From Candidatus Pelagibacter sp. (GTDB taxonomy: Bacteria; Pseudomonadota; Alphaproteobacteria; Pelagibacterales; Pelagibacteraceae), in assembly GCA_028097945.1 (NCBI GenBank), contig JAOHFJ010000005.1, forward strand, positions 1-49,694: a DNA stretch of 49,694 nucleotides. Reading direction: 5' to 3'. The notes beneath the pieces were generated by a model. That model had not been told where the DNA came from and searched no databases. It saw only the letters and a program-made list of their open reading frames with translations. This document shows, one piece after another, positions 27,237-35,586 of this stretch (positions within the stretch are counted from its first letter, which is position 1; each line of letters begins with the position of its first letter). The translations under genes were made by a program, and so were the position numbers.

Positions 27237-28679
27237 ATGAAAATCAATCCAAACGGTTTTAGAGAGTATGATGCCAGATGGCTTTATAAAAAAGACATCG
27301 ATTTAGAAGGAATCACTGAATTAGGTAAGGGATTAGGATCTCAAATTATCAAACATACAAATAAATCCAATCCAAGAGTAATAGTTGGTCATGATTACAG
27401 GTCTTATAGTGAAGATATAAAAAAAGCGCTAATTAATGGCTTAAGCTCAACTGGCTGTAACATTGAAGATATTGGTTTATCACTGTCCCCTACTGTTTAC
27501 TTTGCTCAATTCAATTTAAATTCTGATGCCATAGCTATGGTTACTGCTAGTCACAATGAAAATGGTTGGACGGGAGTGAAAATGGGTATCAAAAAAGGTT
27601 TAACCCATGCACCAGAAGAAATGAGTGAACTGAAAAATATCACCTTAAATAAAAAGTTTATTAATGGAAAGGGCTCAATAAAAAAAATAGATAATTTTAA
27701 GAGTGTCTATTCAAATGATTTAATAAAAAAAAATAAGATTAATAAAAAAATTAAAGCTGTTGTTGCTTGTGGTAATGGAACAGCGGGAGCTTTTGCACCT
27801 GAAATCTTAAGAGGCATTGGTTGTGAAGTAATAGAACTCGATTGTAATCTAGATTGGTCTTTTCCAAAATATAATCCTAACCCTGAAGATCTTGAAATGC
27901 TTCATGCTATAGCAAAAGCAGTAAAGGATAACAGTGCAGATGTTGGCTTTGGTTTCGATGGTGACGGCGATAGATGTGGAGTTGTTGATGATAAGGGAAA
28001 TGAAATATACTCAGATAAAATAGGATTATTAATTGCTAGAAACTTATCGACCAAACATCAAAAATCAAAATTTGTCGTGGATGTAAAATCAACAGGTCTT
28101 TACACTAAAGATAAAGTTCTATCAGAAAATAAATGCAAAACTATTTACTGGAAGACCGGACATTCACACATAAAAAGAAAAGTGAATCTAGAAAAAGCTA
28201 TAGCAGGATTTGAAAAAAGTGGTCATTTCTTTTTTAATCAACCTTTGGGATTTGGGTATGATGATGGAATAAATTCAGCAATACAAGTTTGTCATTTATT
28301 AACTAATCAAAACAAGAAGATGAGTGAAATCTTTAATGAGTTACCCAAAACATTTCAATCTCCAACTATGGCTCCATTTTGCAAAGATGAGGAGAAATAT
28401 AAAGTGGTAGAAGAAATGGTTAAAACAGTTGAAAATCTAAAAAAACAGAATATTAAAATAGACAATCAATCGATCACGGAAGTTTTGACAGTTAATGGAG
28501 TAAGATTTTCTTTAACAGATGGATCTTGGGGTTTAATTAGAGCTTCATCAAATAAACCTTCTCTTGTCGTAGTTACTGAAAGTCCTACTTCAAACGAGAG
28601 AAAGAAAAATATTTTTGATTTTATAGATAAATTATTACAAGAAACTGGGAAAATTGGTGAATACGATCAAAAAATTTAA
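27237..28679 (+). CDS. Phosphomannomutase/phosphoglucomutase (alpha-D-phosphohexomutase)
   Basis: A 480-residue AlgC/ManB-type enzyme interconverting hexose 1- and 6-phosphates for sugar-nucleotide synthesis. The phosphoserine loop T-A-S-H-N-E-N-G places the catalytic serine at S105; the metal loop F-D-G-D-G-D-R-C is near 239-246; G-F-E-K-S-G-H (about 325-331) is the sugar-specificity loop and R-A-S-S-N-K-P near the C-terminus binds phosphate. The E-x-S-G pattern of that loop fits dual mannose/glucose use. It would feed the glycan genes at the right end of the window. Its stop overlaps the convergent TauE gene by four bases. Confidence 0.9.
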   Translation: MKINPNGFREYDARWLYKKDIDLEGITELGKGLGSQIIKHTNKSNPRVIVGHDYRSYSEDIKKALINGLSSTGCNIEDIGLSLSPTVYFAQFNLNSDAIAMVTASHNENGWTGVKMGIKKGLTHAPEEMSELKNITLNKKFINGKGSIKKIDNFKSVYSNDLIKKNKINKKIKAVVACGNGTAGAFAPEILRGIGCEVIELDCNLDWSFPKYNPNPEDLEMLHAIAKAVKDNSADVGFGFDGDGDRCGVVDDKGNEIYSDKIGLLIARNLSTKHQKSKFVVDVKSTGLYTKDKVLSENKCKTIYWKTGHSHIKRKVNLEKAIAGFEKSGHFFFNQPLGFGYDDGINSAIQVCHLLTNQNKKMSEIFNELPKTFQSPTMAPFCKDEEKYKVVEEMVKTVENLKKQNIKIDNQSITEVLTVNGVRFSLTDGSWGLIRASSNKPSLVVVTESPTSNERKKNIFDFIDKLLQETGKIGEYDQKI

Positions 28680-29506
28680 AGATTAAAATACTCGTATAAA
28701 AATTTAGAACCGATAACTATTAAAAACAGTCCAAAATATTTCGTCATCTTTTTTTTATTAATTCTATGACTAGCTTTTGCTCCTAGCCTTGCCATAAATG
28801 CTGTTATTGGGAAGAATATTAAAAATGCTGGAATATTTAAAAATCCAATACTTAAAGGTAAATTAGCATTCAAATAATTGCCTGAAAAAAGAAAACCAAT
28901 CGTGCCAAACAAAGCTATTATAAAACCAATAGCAGCTGCACTTCCTATCGCTTTATTTATTGGATAACCAAAAAACTTTAGAATTGGGACATTCATTACT
29001 GCACCACCTATACCCATGGGAGCTGAAACAAATCCTGTTATGATCCCGGAAATAATTTTAGCGGGTAGACCCATTTTTATTGAAAGATCTGACTCTTTCT
29101 CTTTTAGAAATAATAAATAGAAAGCAAGAATATAAACAACAATGGTAAAAAATAATATTAAAGGTTTTGTTTTTAAACCAGCAGCTAAAATAGTACCAAG
29201 TATCACTCCAATAATAACAAATACTCCGTAACCTTTCACTACACTAAAATCGACTGCATTATGCTGATGGTGCGTTAAAACAGAAACAATTGATGTTGGA
29301 ATTATTATTCCAAATGAAGTTCCTACTGCTAAGTGCATTAGGTACTCTGGTTCGATACCAGCTGCTCCAAAAATATAAAATAGGATTGGTACTGTTATTA
29401 ACCCTCCCCCAATGCCGAACAAACCTGCAGCGAACCCGGCGGGGATAGCTGTGATGATCATTATTAAAATTAAATAGAGAGTTTCGGGTTGAAAAAGAAT
29501 ATCCAA
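28676..29506 (-). CDS. TauE/SafE family membrane permease
   Basis: A 276-residue polytopic protein (about eight membrane helices) of the TauE/SafE (UPF0721) family. Each half carries the family repeat: G-F-A-A-G-L-F-G-I-G-G-G near 24-35 and G-F-V-S-A-P-M-G-I-G-G-A near 157-168. Relatives export sulfite, sulfoacetate or other organosulfur anions; the substrate here is open. The start is TTG 29506, only two bases after the dusA stop on the same strand; an ATG 15 codons further in is the alternative and would trim the periplasmic N-terminus. Confidence 0.85.
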   Translation of the reverse strand: MDILFQPETLYLILIMIITAIPAGFAAGLFGIGGGLITVPILFYIFGAAGIEPEYLMHLAVGTSFGIIIPTSIVSVLTHHQHNAVDFSVVKGYGVFVIIGVILGTILAAGLKTKPLILFFTIVVYILAFYLLFLKEKESDLSIKMGLPAKIISGIITGFVSAPMGIGGAVMNVPILKFFGYPINKAIGSAAAIGFIIALFGTIGFLFSGNYLNANLPLSIGFLNIPAFLIFFPITAFMARLGAKASHRINKKKMTKYFGLFLIVIGSKFLYEYFNL

Positions 29507-29508
29507 AA

Positions 29509-30492
29509 TTATCTTTCTAAAGATACAGGATTTGTTTTTCTAACCTGGTCCATGATATGATTTACTTTTTGAAGGTCAGCATCTCTGATGCACATATTTT
29601 TAGAAAGATATTGTTTCCAAGTTCTAGAACCATTTTGTCCGTGAAATAATCCAACAGTGTGTCTCATGATATGATTTAATTGTACACCTTTTGAGGTTTC
29701 TTCTAGAATGTATGGAATTAATTTTTCCATAACATCACTTCTTGTAGGAACATTTTCATTATTAAAAATATCTCTTTCAATATCAGCTAAAAAATAAGGT
29801 GATTGATATACAGCTCTACCAATCATAGCACCATCTACTTTGAGTAAATGATTTTTAATATCTTCGGTTGATTTAATTCCACCATTAATAATAATTTCAT
29901 CATTTTTAAAATACTCTTTTAATTGATAAACAAATTCATATTTAAGCGGTGGAATATTTAAATTTTCTTTTGGACTTAACTTTTTAAGCAAAGCTTTTCT
30001 TGCATGGATAATAAATTTTTTTGATCCTGCATCTTTAGTTGTTTGAATAAAAGATTTTAAAAACTCAAAATTTTCAACATCATTGTAACCAATTCTTGTT
30101 TTAATTGTTACTGGTAGCTTTGTTGCTTTAGCCATTGCCTCAATACACTTTGCAACAAGATCTGGCTCTTGCATTAGACAAGCACCGAATTTATTTTTTT
30201 GAACTTTTTTACTTGGACAACCTAAATTCAAATTAATTTCTTTATAGCCATAATCTTCTGCAATTTTACAAGCCTCAGCAAGTTCATTGGGATTTGAACC
30301 TCCAACTTGTAGTGTAACGGGATTAGAAATTATTTTGAAAGATAATAATTTATCTCTATCACCTCTTATAATAGCGTTAGCTACAATCATTTCTGAATAT
30401 AAATGGATGTTTTTACTAATAAGACTTAAAAAATATATTTCGTGTTTATCAGTGCAATCCATCATTGGTGCAACTGAAACAGTTTTCTTCAT
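29509..30492 (-). CDS. dusA: tRNA-dihydrouridine synthase A
   Basis: A 327-residue FMN-dependent enzyme that reduces uridines 20/20a in the tRNA D-loop. The TIM barrel starts with S-V-A-P-M-M-D-C-T-D (5-14), Q-V-G-G-S-N-P follows, and the catalytic cysteine lies in N-L-N-L-G-C-P-S-K-K-V (about 91-101). R-I-G-Y-N-D and M-I-G-R-A-V-Y-Q-S-P are DusA features that separate it from DusB/DusC. It sits between rpoZ (3-base gap) and the TauE gene (2-base gap) on the same strand. Confidence 0.93.
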   Translation of the reverse strand: MKKTVSVAPMMDCTDKHEIYFLSLISKNIHLYSEMIVANAIIRGDRDKLLSFKIISNPVTLQVGGSNPNELAEACKIAEDYGYKEINLNLGCPSKKVQKNKFGACLMQEPDLVAKCIEAMAKATKLPVTIKTRIGYNDVENFEFLKSFIQTTKDAGSKKFIIHARKALLKKLSPKENLNIPPLKYEFVYQLKEYFKNDEIIINGGIKSTEDIKNHLLKVDGAMIGRAVYQSPYFLADIERDIFNNENVPTRSDVMEKLIPYILEETSKGVQLNHIMRHTVGLFHGQNGSRTWKQYLSKNMCIRDADLQKVNHIMDQVRKTNPVSLER

Positions 30493-30495
30493 AAC

Positions 30496-30996
30496 TTACT
30501 CTGATTTATTTTCTTCTTCTACAGGAGCTTTTTCACTTAATTCAAGTGGAGCTTCTTCAGTTTCTAAATTTTCTTCTTTAATTTCAGGCTGTTCAGCTTT
30601 TAATTCTGATAATGCTTCATCAGCTAAGCTAGGTTTCTTAACTTCTGGAATTCTTCTAGTTCTTTTTGATGGTAGAATTGCTACGCCACTTTTTGAGACT
30701 TGACCTTTGTATAAATTTTCAAAATCATCATTAGTCTCTTCTTCTGTTTCTTCTTGTTGCTCAATTTCGTCTGGCTCTTTTCTAAGTCTTTTGATAGCGC
30801 TGGCTTCAACTTCTTTAACGTCAATTTTTCCATCACCAATTTCTCTTAATGAAATAATTGTTCTTTTGTCATTATCTTCTTCAACAAGCATTGGAGATCC
30901 AGCGTTTAATTGGACTGTTCTCTCTTTAGCTAAAAGTACTAAATCATATTGATTATCAACTTTTTCCAAACAGTCTTCTACGGTAATTCTTGCCAT
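30496..30996 (-). CDS. rpoZ: RNA polymerase omega subunit with long acidic tail
   Basis: The first 65-70 residues are a standard omega subunit: M-A-R-I-T-V-E-D-C-L-E, N-Q-Y-D-L-V-L-L-A-K-E-R and the conserved helix up to A-S-A-I-K-R-L. Omega wraps the beta' C-terminus and helps RNA polymerase assembly. From about residue 75 to 166 the chain is a low-complexity, glutamate-rich extension with a basic island (S-K-R-T-R-R-I-P). Typical omega proteins are 70-130 residues, so this tail is unusually long. It is the first gene of the rpoZ-dusA-TauE run. Confidence 0.92.
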   Translation of the reverse strand: MARITVEDCLEKVDNQYDLVLLAKERTVQLNAGSPMLVEEDNDKRTIISLREIGDGKIDVKEVEASAIKRLRKEPDEIEQQEETEEETNDDFENLYKGQVSKSGVAILPSKRTRRIPEVKKPSLADEALSELKAEQPEIKEENLETEEAPLELSEKAPVEEENKSE

Positions 30997-31036
30997 GATG
31001 GTTGTTGTTTATTCAATTAGGTTTAATAAATCAAGC

Positions 31037-32254
31037 TTAATATGACAGCCTTACAGGTTCAATAGTTTTTCTGATTAAAATTAATAAAGCTAATGAAATA
31101 ACAACGTAAACGGCTCCTACGAAAGCAATATTTTCTATAGTAAATCCTTTATCGATCAACAGTCCGAAAACTGCTGTACCAAATGCAGTTGAAAAAACCA
31201 TGAATGCAGTTGTTAAAGCTTTAATGCTTCCAATATATTTCACTCCATATATCTCAGCCCAAGTAGAAGAGCCCAAAATGTTTGCTAGCCCGTTAGAAAC
31301 TCCTATTAAGCCAAGAAAAACATAAGCAAATATTTCATGATTAAAATAAAATAAAGTAATCATGGCAAATAATAACGGTATATTCATATACATAATTAGT
31401 TTTCTTCCTGTAAATTTATCTACTAAAAAACCTGAGACAAATAACGTAGCTATAGAGGTTATTGAATAGACCATGAATGCTTTTGGTATTGTGTATACAG
31501 CCCACATTTTAGAATCAGAAATAAAAGATTGATAAACAAAGACACCAGTTGCAATCCAAGGCATCGCAAGCATGTTCAAAGATACAATATAAAATCTATA
31601 ATCTTTTAAAACATCTCTTCTTCTCCAACTTTTAATTTTAAGTTTTTTATTGCTAGGGTTAGGATCTGCTTCTCTTGAGTCTAGTTTTATCGATTTTATT
31701 GTATTTAAAATTACAAAAGGCAAGAATAAAATTACTAAAATTGCAATTCCTTGCCAGACAGTTCTCCACGAATAAATAAGGAAAAAGTAAGTTATAAGAA
31801 CTGGCAAAATAAATTCTGCTGTAGATAAACCAAACCAAATTGTACTTAAAGCTTTTCCTCTAGACCTTTCGAAAAATCTGGAAATGGTTGTCGTGGAAGT
31901 ATGACTCATTAAACCTTGTCCTGAAAATCGCATTAAGAAAATTCCAACCGCTAAAAAGTAAATACTATTTATAAATGAAAAAAATAATGAAGAAGCAAAT
32001 AATAATATAACTACAAAAAAAGAATAATTTAAAATTCTATAATCATCTATTTTTTTTCCCACCCAAATAAGAAATAAACTTGAAAAAATAGTTGCGCTGG
32101 CATAGATACTACCGAATTGACCATGAGTAATACCAAGTTCATTTCTTATTGGTGCGTTAAACAATCCCAAAAAAAAGCTCTGTCCAAAACTAGAAAAAAA
32201 TGTAAATATAAATCCAAATATAATTACTTTTTTATTTAACGTGAGGTTAATCAT
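31037..32254 (-). CDS. Major facilitator superfamily transporter
   Basis: A 405-residue protein with about 12 hydrophobic segments in two groups of six around a charged central loop (about 190-215). The first cytoplasmic loop has the MFS motif-A-like G-K-K-I-D-D-Y-R near 61-68; a second copy V-D-K-F-T-G-R-K lies at the matching place in the second half. It resembles the oxalate/formate-antiporter-like and monocarboxylate MFS groups in general layout, but no substrate is readable. It starts two bases from the divergent dehydrogenase gene, so its promoter must lie inside that gene. Confidence 0.85.
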   Translation of the reverse strand: MINLTLNKKVIIFGFIFTFFSSFGQSFFLGLFNAPIRNELGITHGQFGSIYASATIFSSLFLIWVGKKIDDYRILNYSFFVVILLFASSLFFSFINSIYFLAVGIFLMRFSGQGLMSHTSTTTISRFFERSRGKALSTIWFGLSTAEFILPVLITYFFLIYSWRTVWQGIAILVILFLPFVILNTIKSIKLDSREADPNPSNKKLKIKSWRRRDVLKDYRFYIVSLNMLAMPWIATGVFVYQSFISDSKMWAVYTIPKAFMVYSITSIATLFVSGFLVDKFTGRKLIMYMNIPLLFAMITLFYFNHEIFAYVFLGLIGVSNGLANILGSSTWAEIYGVKYIGSIKALTTAFMVFSTAFGTAVFGLLIDKGFTIENIAFVGAVYVVISLALLILIRKTIEPVRLSY

Positions 32255-32256
32255 TA

Positions 32257-33126
32257 ATGAGTTGTAAAGTCTCTTTCATAGGTCTTGGTGTTATGGGTTA
32301 TCCCATGGCTGGTTATATATCAAAAGCTGGTCACAATGTAACCGTTTATAATCGTACTAAAGCTAAAGCTGAAAAGTGGGCAAAAAAATATAAAGGTAGT
32401 GTTGCAGATACTCCAATGAATGCAGCGAAAGATAGTGATTTTATTTTTACATGTGTTGGAAACGATAATGATTTAAGGGAAGTTACTTTAGGTGATAAAG
32501 GATTGTTTAAGACTGCAAAAAAAGGTTCGATCTATATTGATAACACAACTGCCTCAGCCAATATCGCTAGAGAATTATACAAAGAGGCAAAAACAAAAGG
32601 TTTTGATTTCTTAGACGCTCCTATTTCGGGTGGACAAGCTGGAGCCGAAGGTGGAATTTTAACTGTAATGGTTGGAGGAGATGAAGCTCCATTTAAAAAA
32701 GCTGAACCAGTTATTGATTGCTATAGTAAAAAAATAAAATTACTTGGTCCTTCTGGAAGCGGTCAGTTGACCAAGATGGTTAATCAGATTTGTATTGCAG
32801 GGCTTGTGCAAGGTTTGTCAGAAGCAATTAACTTTGGAATGAATGCAGGATTAAATATGCATGATGTAATAGAAGTTATCTCAAAAGGTGCGGCTCAATC
32901 ATGGCAAATGGAAAATAGACACAAAACAATGATTGAAGATAAATTTGATTATGGTTTTGCTGTAGATTGGATGAGAAAAGATTTAAAAATAGCAATGGAT
33001 GAGGCAAAGAAAAATAACTCGCCCTTACCTATTACAAAAATAATTGATGAATATTACGCTGAAGTACAAAAAATGGGTGGTCAAAGATGGGATACTTCAA
33101 GCTTAATTAAAAGATTTAGAAAATAA
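32257..33126 (+). CDS. Beta-hydroxyacid dehydrogenase (3-hydroxyisobutyrate dehydrogenase family)
   Basis: A 289-residue NAD(P)-dependent dehydrogenase. The Rossmann start G-L-G-V-M-G-Y-P-M-A (8-17) is followed by Y-N-R-T, which hints at NADP preference. The substrate loop F-L-D-A-P-I-S-G-G-Q-A-G-A is near 115-127, and the catalytic lysine sits in G-Q-L-T-K-M-V-N-Q near 166-174. This family covers 3-hydroxyisobutyrate dehydrogenase, tartronate semialdehyde reductase and succinic semialdehyde reductase, which cannot be separated here. An FMN-binding protein gene follows without a gap. Confidence 0.88.
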   Translation: MSCKVSFIGLGVMGYPMAGYISKAGHNVTVYNRTKAKAEKWAKKYKGSVADTPMNAAKDSDFIFTCVGNDNDLREVTLGDKGLFKTAKKGSIYIDNTTASANIARELYKEAKTKGFDFLDAPISGGQAGAEGGILTVMVGGDEAPFKKAEPVIDCYSKKIKLLGPSGSGQLTKMVNQICIAGLVQGLSEAINFGMNAGLNMHDVIEVISKGAAQSWQMENRHKTMIEDKFDYGFAVDWMRKDLKIAMDEAKKNNSPLPITKIIDEYYAEVQKMGGQRWDTSSLIKRFRK

Positions 33127-33735
33127 GTGTCACAAGAAGTTGTAAGTTACTACGAAGATTTCAGCGAGATTGAAAAAAAGATTTGGGATCTTTTAACTAA
33201 CGCAGTTACTGATCGATCTTCTGAGTTTAGAACACCTGTATTTATTTGTGGTAATGATAAAGATTTAGATGGAAGAGTTGTTGTATTAAGAAAAGCTGAT
33301 CAAAAAAATAGCTTTGTTCAGTATCATAGTGACATCAGATCATCAAAAATAGAAAAGATAAAAAAAAATCCAAACTGTTCAATCTTGTTTTACGGTAAAC
33401 AAGAAAAAATTCAGCTCAGATTAAAAACAGAGTGTAAAGTTCACTTTAACGATGATGTTACAAAAGAGTCCTGGGATAAAACAGGTCATATTAGTAGAAA
33501 ATGCTATCTTGTTACTAATGGACCAGGGACTGAGTCGGATAAACCAACCTCGGGTCTAGATAATAAATTTGATAACTTTGATTACACAAAAGAAGAAAGT
33601 GAGGCTGGTTATAAAAACTTTTGTGTCATTAGATGCAAAATCAAAAGTATTGAATGGTTATATTTAGCTGCTAAAGGACACCGTAGAGCTTTATTTGACT
33701 TAGAAAATAATAAGAAAAACTGGTTAGTTCCCTAA
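33127..33735 (+). CDS. Pyridoxamine 5'-phosphate oxidase-like FMN-binding protein
   Basis: A 202-residue split-barrel flavin-binding protein starting at GTG directly after the preceding stop. D-G-R-V-V-V-L-R-K and V-Q-Y-H-S-D-I-R-S-S-K (near 48-56 and 65-75) match the FMN-contacting strands of the Alr4036/PNPOx-like group. The C-terminal R-R-A-L-F part resembles the R-R-x-x-F end of PdxH, but the overall sequence is not that of PdxH, so vitamin B6 oxidation should not be assumed. Its stop region overlaps the convergent lyase gene by 12 bases. Confidence 0.75.
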   Translation: MSQEVVSYYEDFSEIEKKIWDLLTNAVTDRSSEFRTPVFICGNDKDLDGRVVVLRKADQKNSFVQYHSDIRSSKIEKIKKNPNCSILFYGKQEKIQLRLKTECKVHFNDDVTKESWDKTGHISRKCYLVTNGPGTESDKPTSGLDNKFDNFDYTKEESEAGYKNFCVIRCKIKSIEWLYLAAKGHRRALFDLENNKKNWLVP

Positions 33736-34515
33736 ATATTTTGTGACTGCTTTTTTAGACTTACCAGCTCTGATTTCGTCGTAATAGACTACTTGTGTTG
33801 GATATGGAGTGTCGGGATGATACATGGGCCAAACACTTACTTTTGTTTGGTAAATTCCAAATTTAAAATAATTTTCTTTTCCCCCGGTAATTGTTCCATT
33901 GTATTCGTATTTTAAATTTCCATTAACCCAAATCTTATAAAAACCTGAGTCCTTTGAAGTTGAATTAATATGAATTAAAATATCATTCCATTTTCCAATC
34001 ATGTCTTTTATGTCTAAAAGTTTTTTCATTTCTTGTGTCTGATATCCTAGTTGTCTATCTGCGTAATAACCCATATCAGTAAATTGAAACATTAGAGTTG
34101 GCCAACTGCCCTTTTGATGAAATTGAGCCATAGCTGATTTTACTGGATAAACAGTTTTAAAATCATTTGGTAAATAAATAGAATAAGCATACCAAGCCTT
34201 ACCTCTAAATCTATCTCCACTTAATTCATGTCTTTGACGATCATTTTTACAATCACTCCACTTACCAGGATCCTCTCCACAATCTCCATTCCTCACCTCA
34301 AACCTTATTGATTTTTCTCCTGCTCTTACTGGGTGACCATCCTTTTTATTTACTATTTTATATCCGTATTTTTTAAAACCTTTTTTTAAACTTTTGGTAT
34401 ATACATTTCCAGATCCAACATCTTTTGGAAGTCTAATATCTTTTGCAAAAGCATTTCCTGTAAGTAAAATTAAAATTAAGAAACTATTTTTTATATTTTT
34501 TAAAGTTTTCAACAT
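33724..34515 (-). CDS. Secreted polysaccharide lyase (heparin lyase I-like family)
   Basis: A 263-residue exported protein. An N-terminal signal peptide (basic K-N-I-K-N, hydrophobic S-F-L-I-L-I-L-L, cleavage after A-F-A) precedes a jelly-roll domain with R-Q-R-H-E-L-S-G-D near the first third, W-Y-A-Y-S-I-Y-L-P, a central F-H-Q-K-G and a final Y-Y-D-E-I-R-A-G. This pattern is that of the Pfam Polysacc_lyase (heparin lyase I-like) group. It would cleave uronic-acid-containing glycans in the periplasm or outside. Two ATGs (34527 and 34515) are possible; both overlap the previous gene's end, and I chose the inner one for the better signal sequence. Confidence 0.75.
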   Translation of the reverse strand: MLKTLKNIKNSFLILILLTGNAFAKDIRLPKDVGSGNVYTKSLKKGFKKYGYKIVNKKDGHPVRAGEKSIRFEVRNGDCGEDPGKWSDCKNDRQRHELSGDRFRGKAWYAYSIYLPNDFKTVYPVKSAMAQFHQKGSWPTLMFQFTDMGYYADRQLGYQTQEMKKLLDIKDMIGKWNDILIHINSTSKDSGFYKIWVNGNLKYEYNGTITGGKENYFKFGIYQTKVSVWPMYHPDTPYPTQVVYYDEIRAGKSKKAVTKYLGN

Positions 34516-34987
34516 AGTCTCTAGCATTCTCTTTGATGTGTTCTATTTCTTTGTCAGTAACTTGTCTTACTACTTTACCAGGACTTCCAAGTACTAATGA
34601 TCTTTCTGGTATAACTTTGTTTTCTGTAATAAGCGCATTAGCGCCAATGATGCAATTTTTTCCAATTTTAGTTTTGTTTAATATTGTTGAGCCAATTCCT
34701 ATTAAACAATCATCAGCAATCTCACAGCCATGAAGCATAACCATATGACCCACTGTAACACCATTGCCAACTATTGTTGGGCAGCCTGGATCGGTATGAA
34801 TAACACTTCCATCTTGAATGTTTGAATTTTCACCAATGATGATTGGTTCAAGGTCACCTCTTAAAGTTGTGTTAAACCAAATGTTTGAATTCTTTTTTAA
34901 CTCCACTCTACCAATAATAACTGCGTTAGGTGCAACCCAACTACCTGGATCTATTTTTGGTGTGTGTCCTTCAAAATCGTAAATCAT
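34484..34987 (-). CDS. Gamma-carbonic-anhydrase-family hexapeptide-repeat protein
   Basis: A 167-residue left-handed beta-helix protein. It begins as the YrdA/PaaY/CaiE-type proteins do (P-G-S-W-V-A-P-N-A-V-I-I-G) and carries R-G-D (about 43-45), then the metal-ligand histidines in V-I-H-T-D and V-G-H-M-V-M-L-H-G-C, all three positions being conserved. It is predicted to form a zinc- or iron-bound trimer. Whether it hydrates CO2, or hydrolyses a thioester as PaaY relatives can, is unknown. The downstream lyase gene starts inside its 3' end. Confidence 0.85.
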   Translation of the reverse strand: MIYDFEGHTPKIDPGSWVAPNAVIIGRVELKKNSNIWFNTTLRGDLEPIIIGENSNIQDGSVIHTDPGCPTIVGNGVTVGHMVMLHGCEIADDCLIGIGSTILNKTKIGKNCIIGANALITENKVIPERSLVLGSPGKVVRQVTDKEIEHIKENARDYVENFKKYKK

Positions 34988-35028
34988 AATATTGCTGTAA
35001 TGTATTATTAAATAATTTATAATATATT

Positions 35029-35586
35029 ATGGCTCTAACTAAAACCCCGGTTTGCGATTTTGGAAAAAAAGCTGAGGATTTCAAACTTAAATCTATTGAT
35101 AATAAAGTAATCTCTTTAAATGATATTAAGGGCGATAAAGCTACTTTAATCATGTTTATTTGCAATCACTGTCCTTATGTCAAAGCAATTATAAAAGATC
35201 TTGTTAACGATTGTAATGAATTAAAAAAAGATGGAATTAATTCCGTTGCTATCATGTCTAATGATACCAAAAATTACCCCGAGGACTCTTTTGAAAACAT
35301 GATCAAGTTTGCAAACTCAAATGACTTTAGGGAAACAAATTACTTATTTGATGAAACTCAAGAGATTGCTAAAAAATATGGTGCTGTATGTACTCCTGAT
35401 TTCTTTGGTTATGATAAAAATTTAGAACTTCAATACAGAGGACGATTTAGAGAATTAAAAGATTTAAAACCAGTAAATAATGGAGACAGTGATTTAAAAA
35501 TAGCTATGAAAATGGTTGCACAAACTCAAAAAGGTCCTGATCAACAAATTCCAAGCATGGGCTGTAACATAAAGTGGTTTAATTAA
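35029..35586 (+). CDS. Thioredoxin-fold (AhpC/TSA-type) protein
   Basis: A 185-residue cytosolic thioredoxin-fold protein. The N-terminal D-F-K-L-K-S-I-D-N-K and M-F-I-C-N-H-C-P-Y-V-K-A (42-53) define the redox site C45-x-x-C48; C-T-P-D-F-F near 121-126 is the cis-proline region. This C-N-H-C-P-Y group is common in bacteria, often annotated only as thioredoxin family or redoxin. A peroxidase or disulfide-reductase role is plausible but not assigned. The stop overlaps the next gene's ATG region by one base. Confidence 0.85.
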   Translation: MALTKTPVCDFGKKAEDFKLKSIDNKVISLNDIKGDKATLIMFICNHCPYVKAIIKDLVNDCNELKKDGINSVAIMSNDTKNYPEDSFENMIKFANSNDFRETNYLFDETQEIAKKYGAVCTPDFFGYDKNLELQYRGRFRELKDLKPVNNGDSDLKIAMKMVAQTQKGPDQQIPSMGCNIKWFN

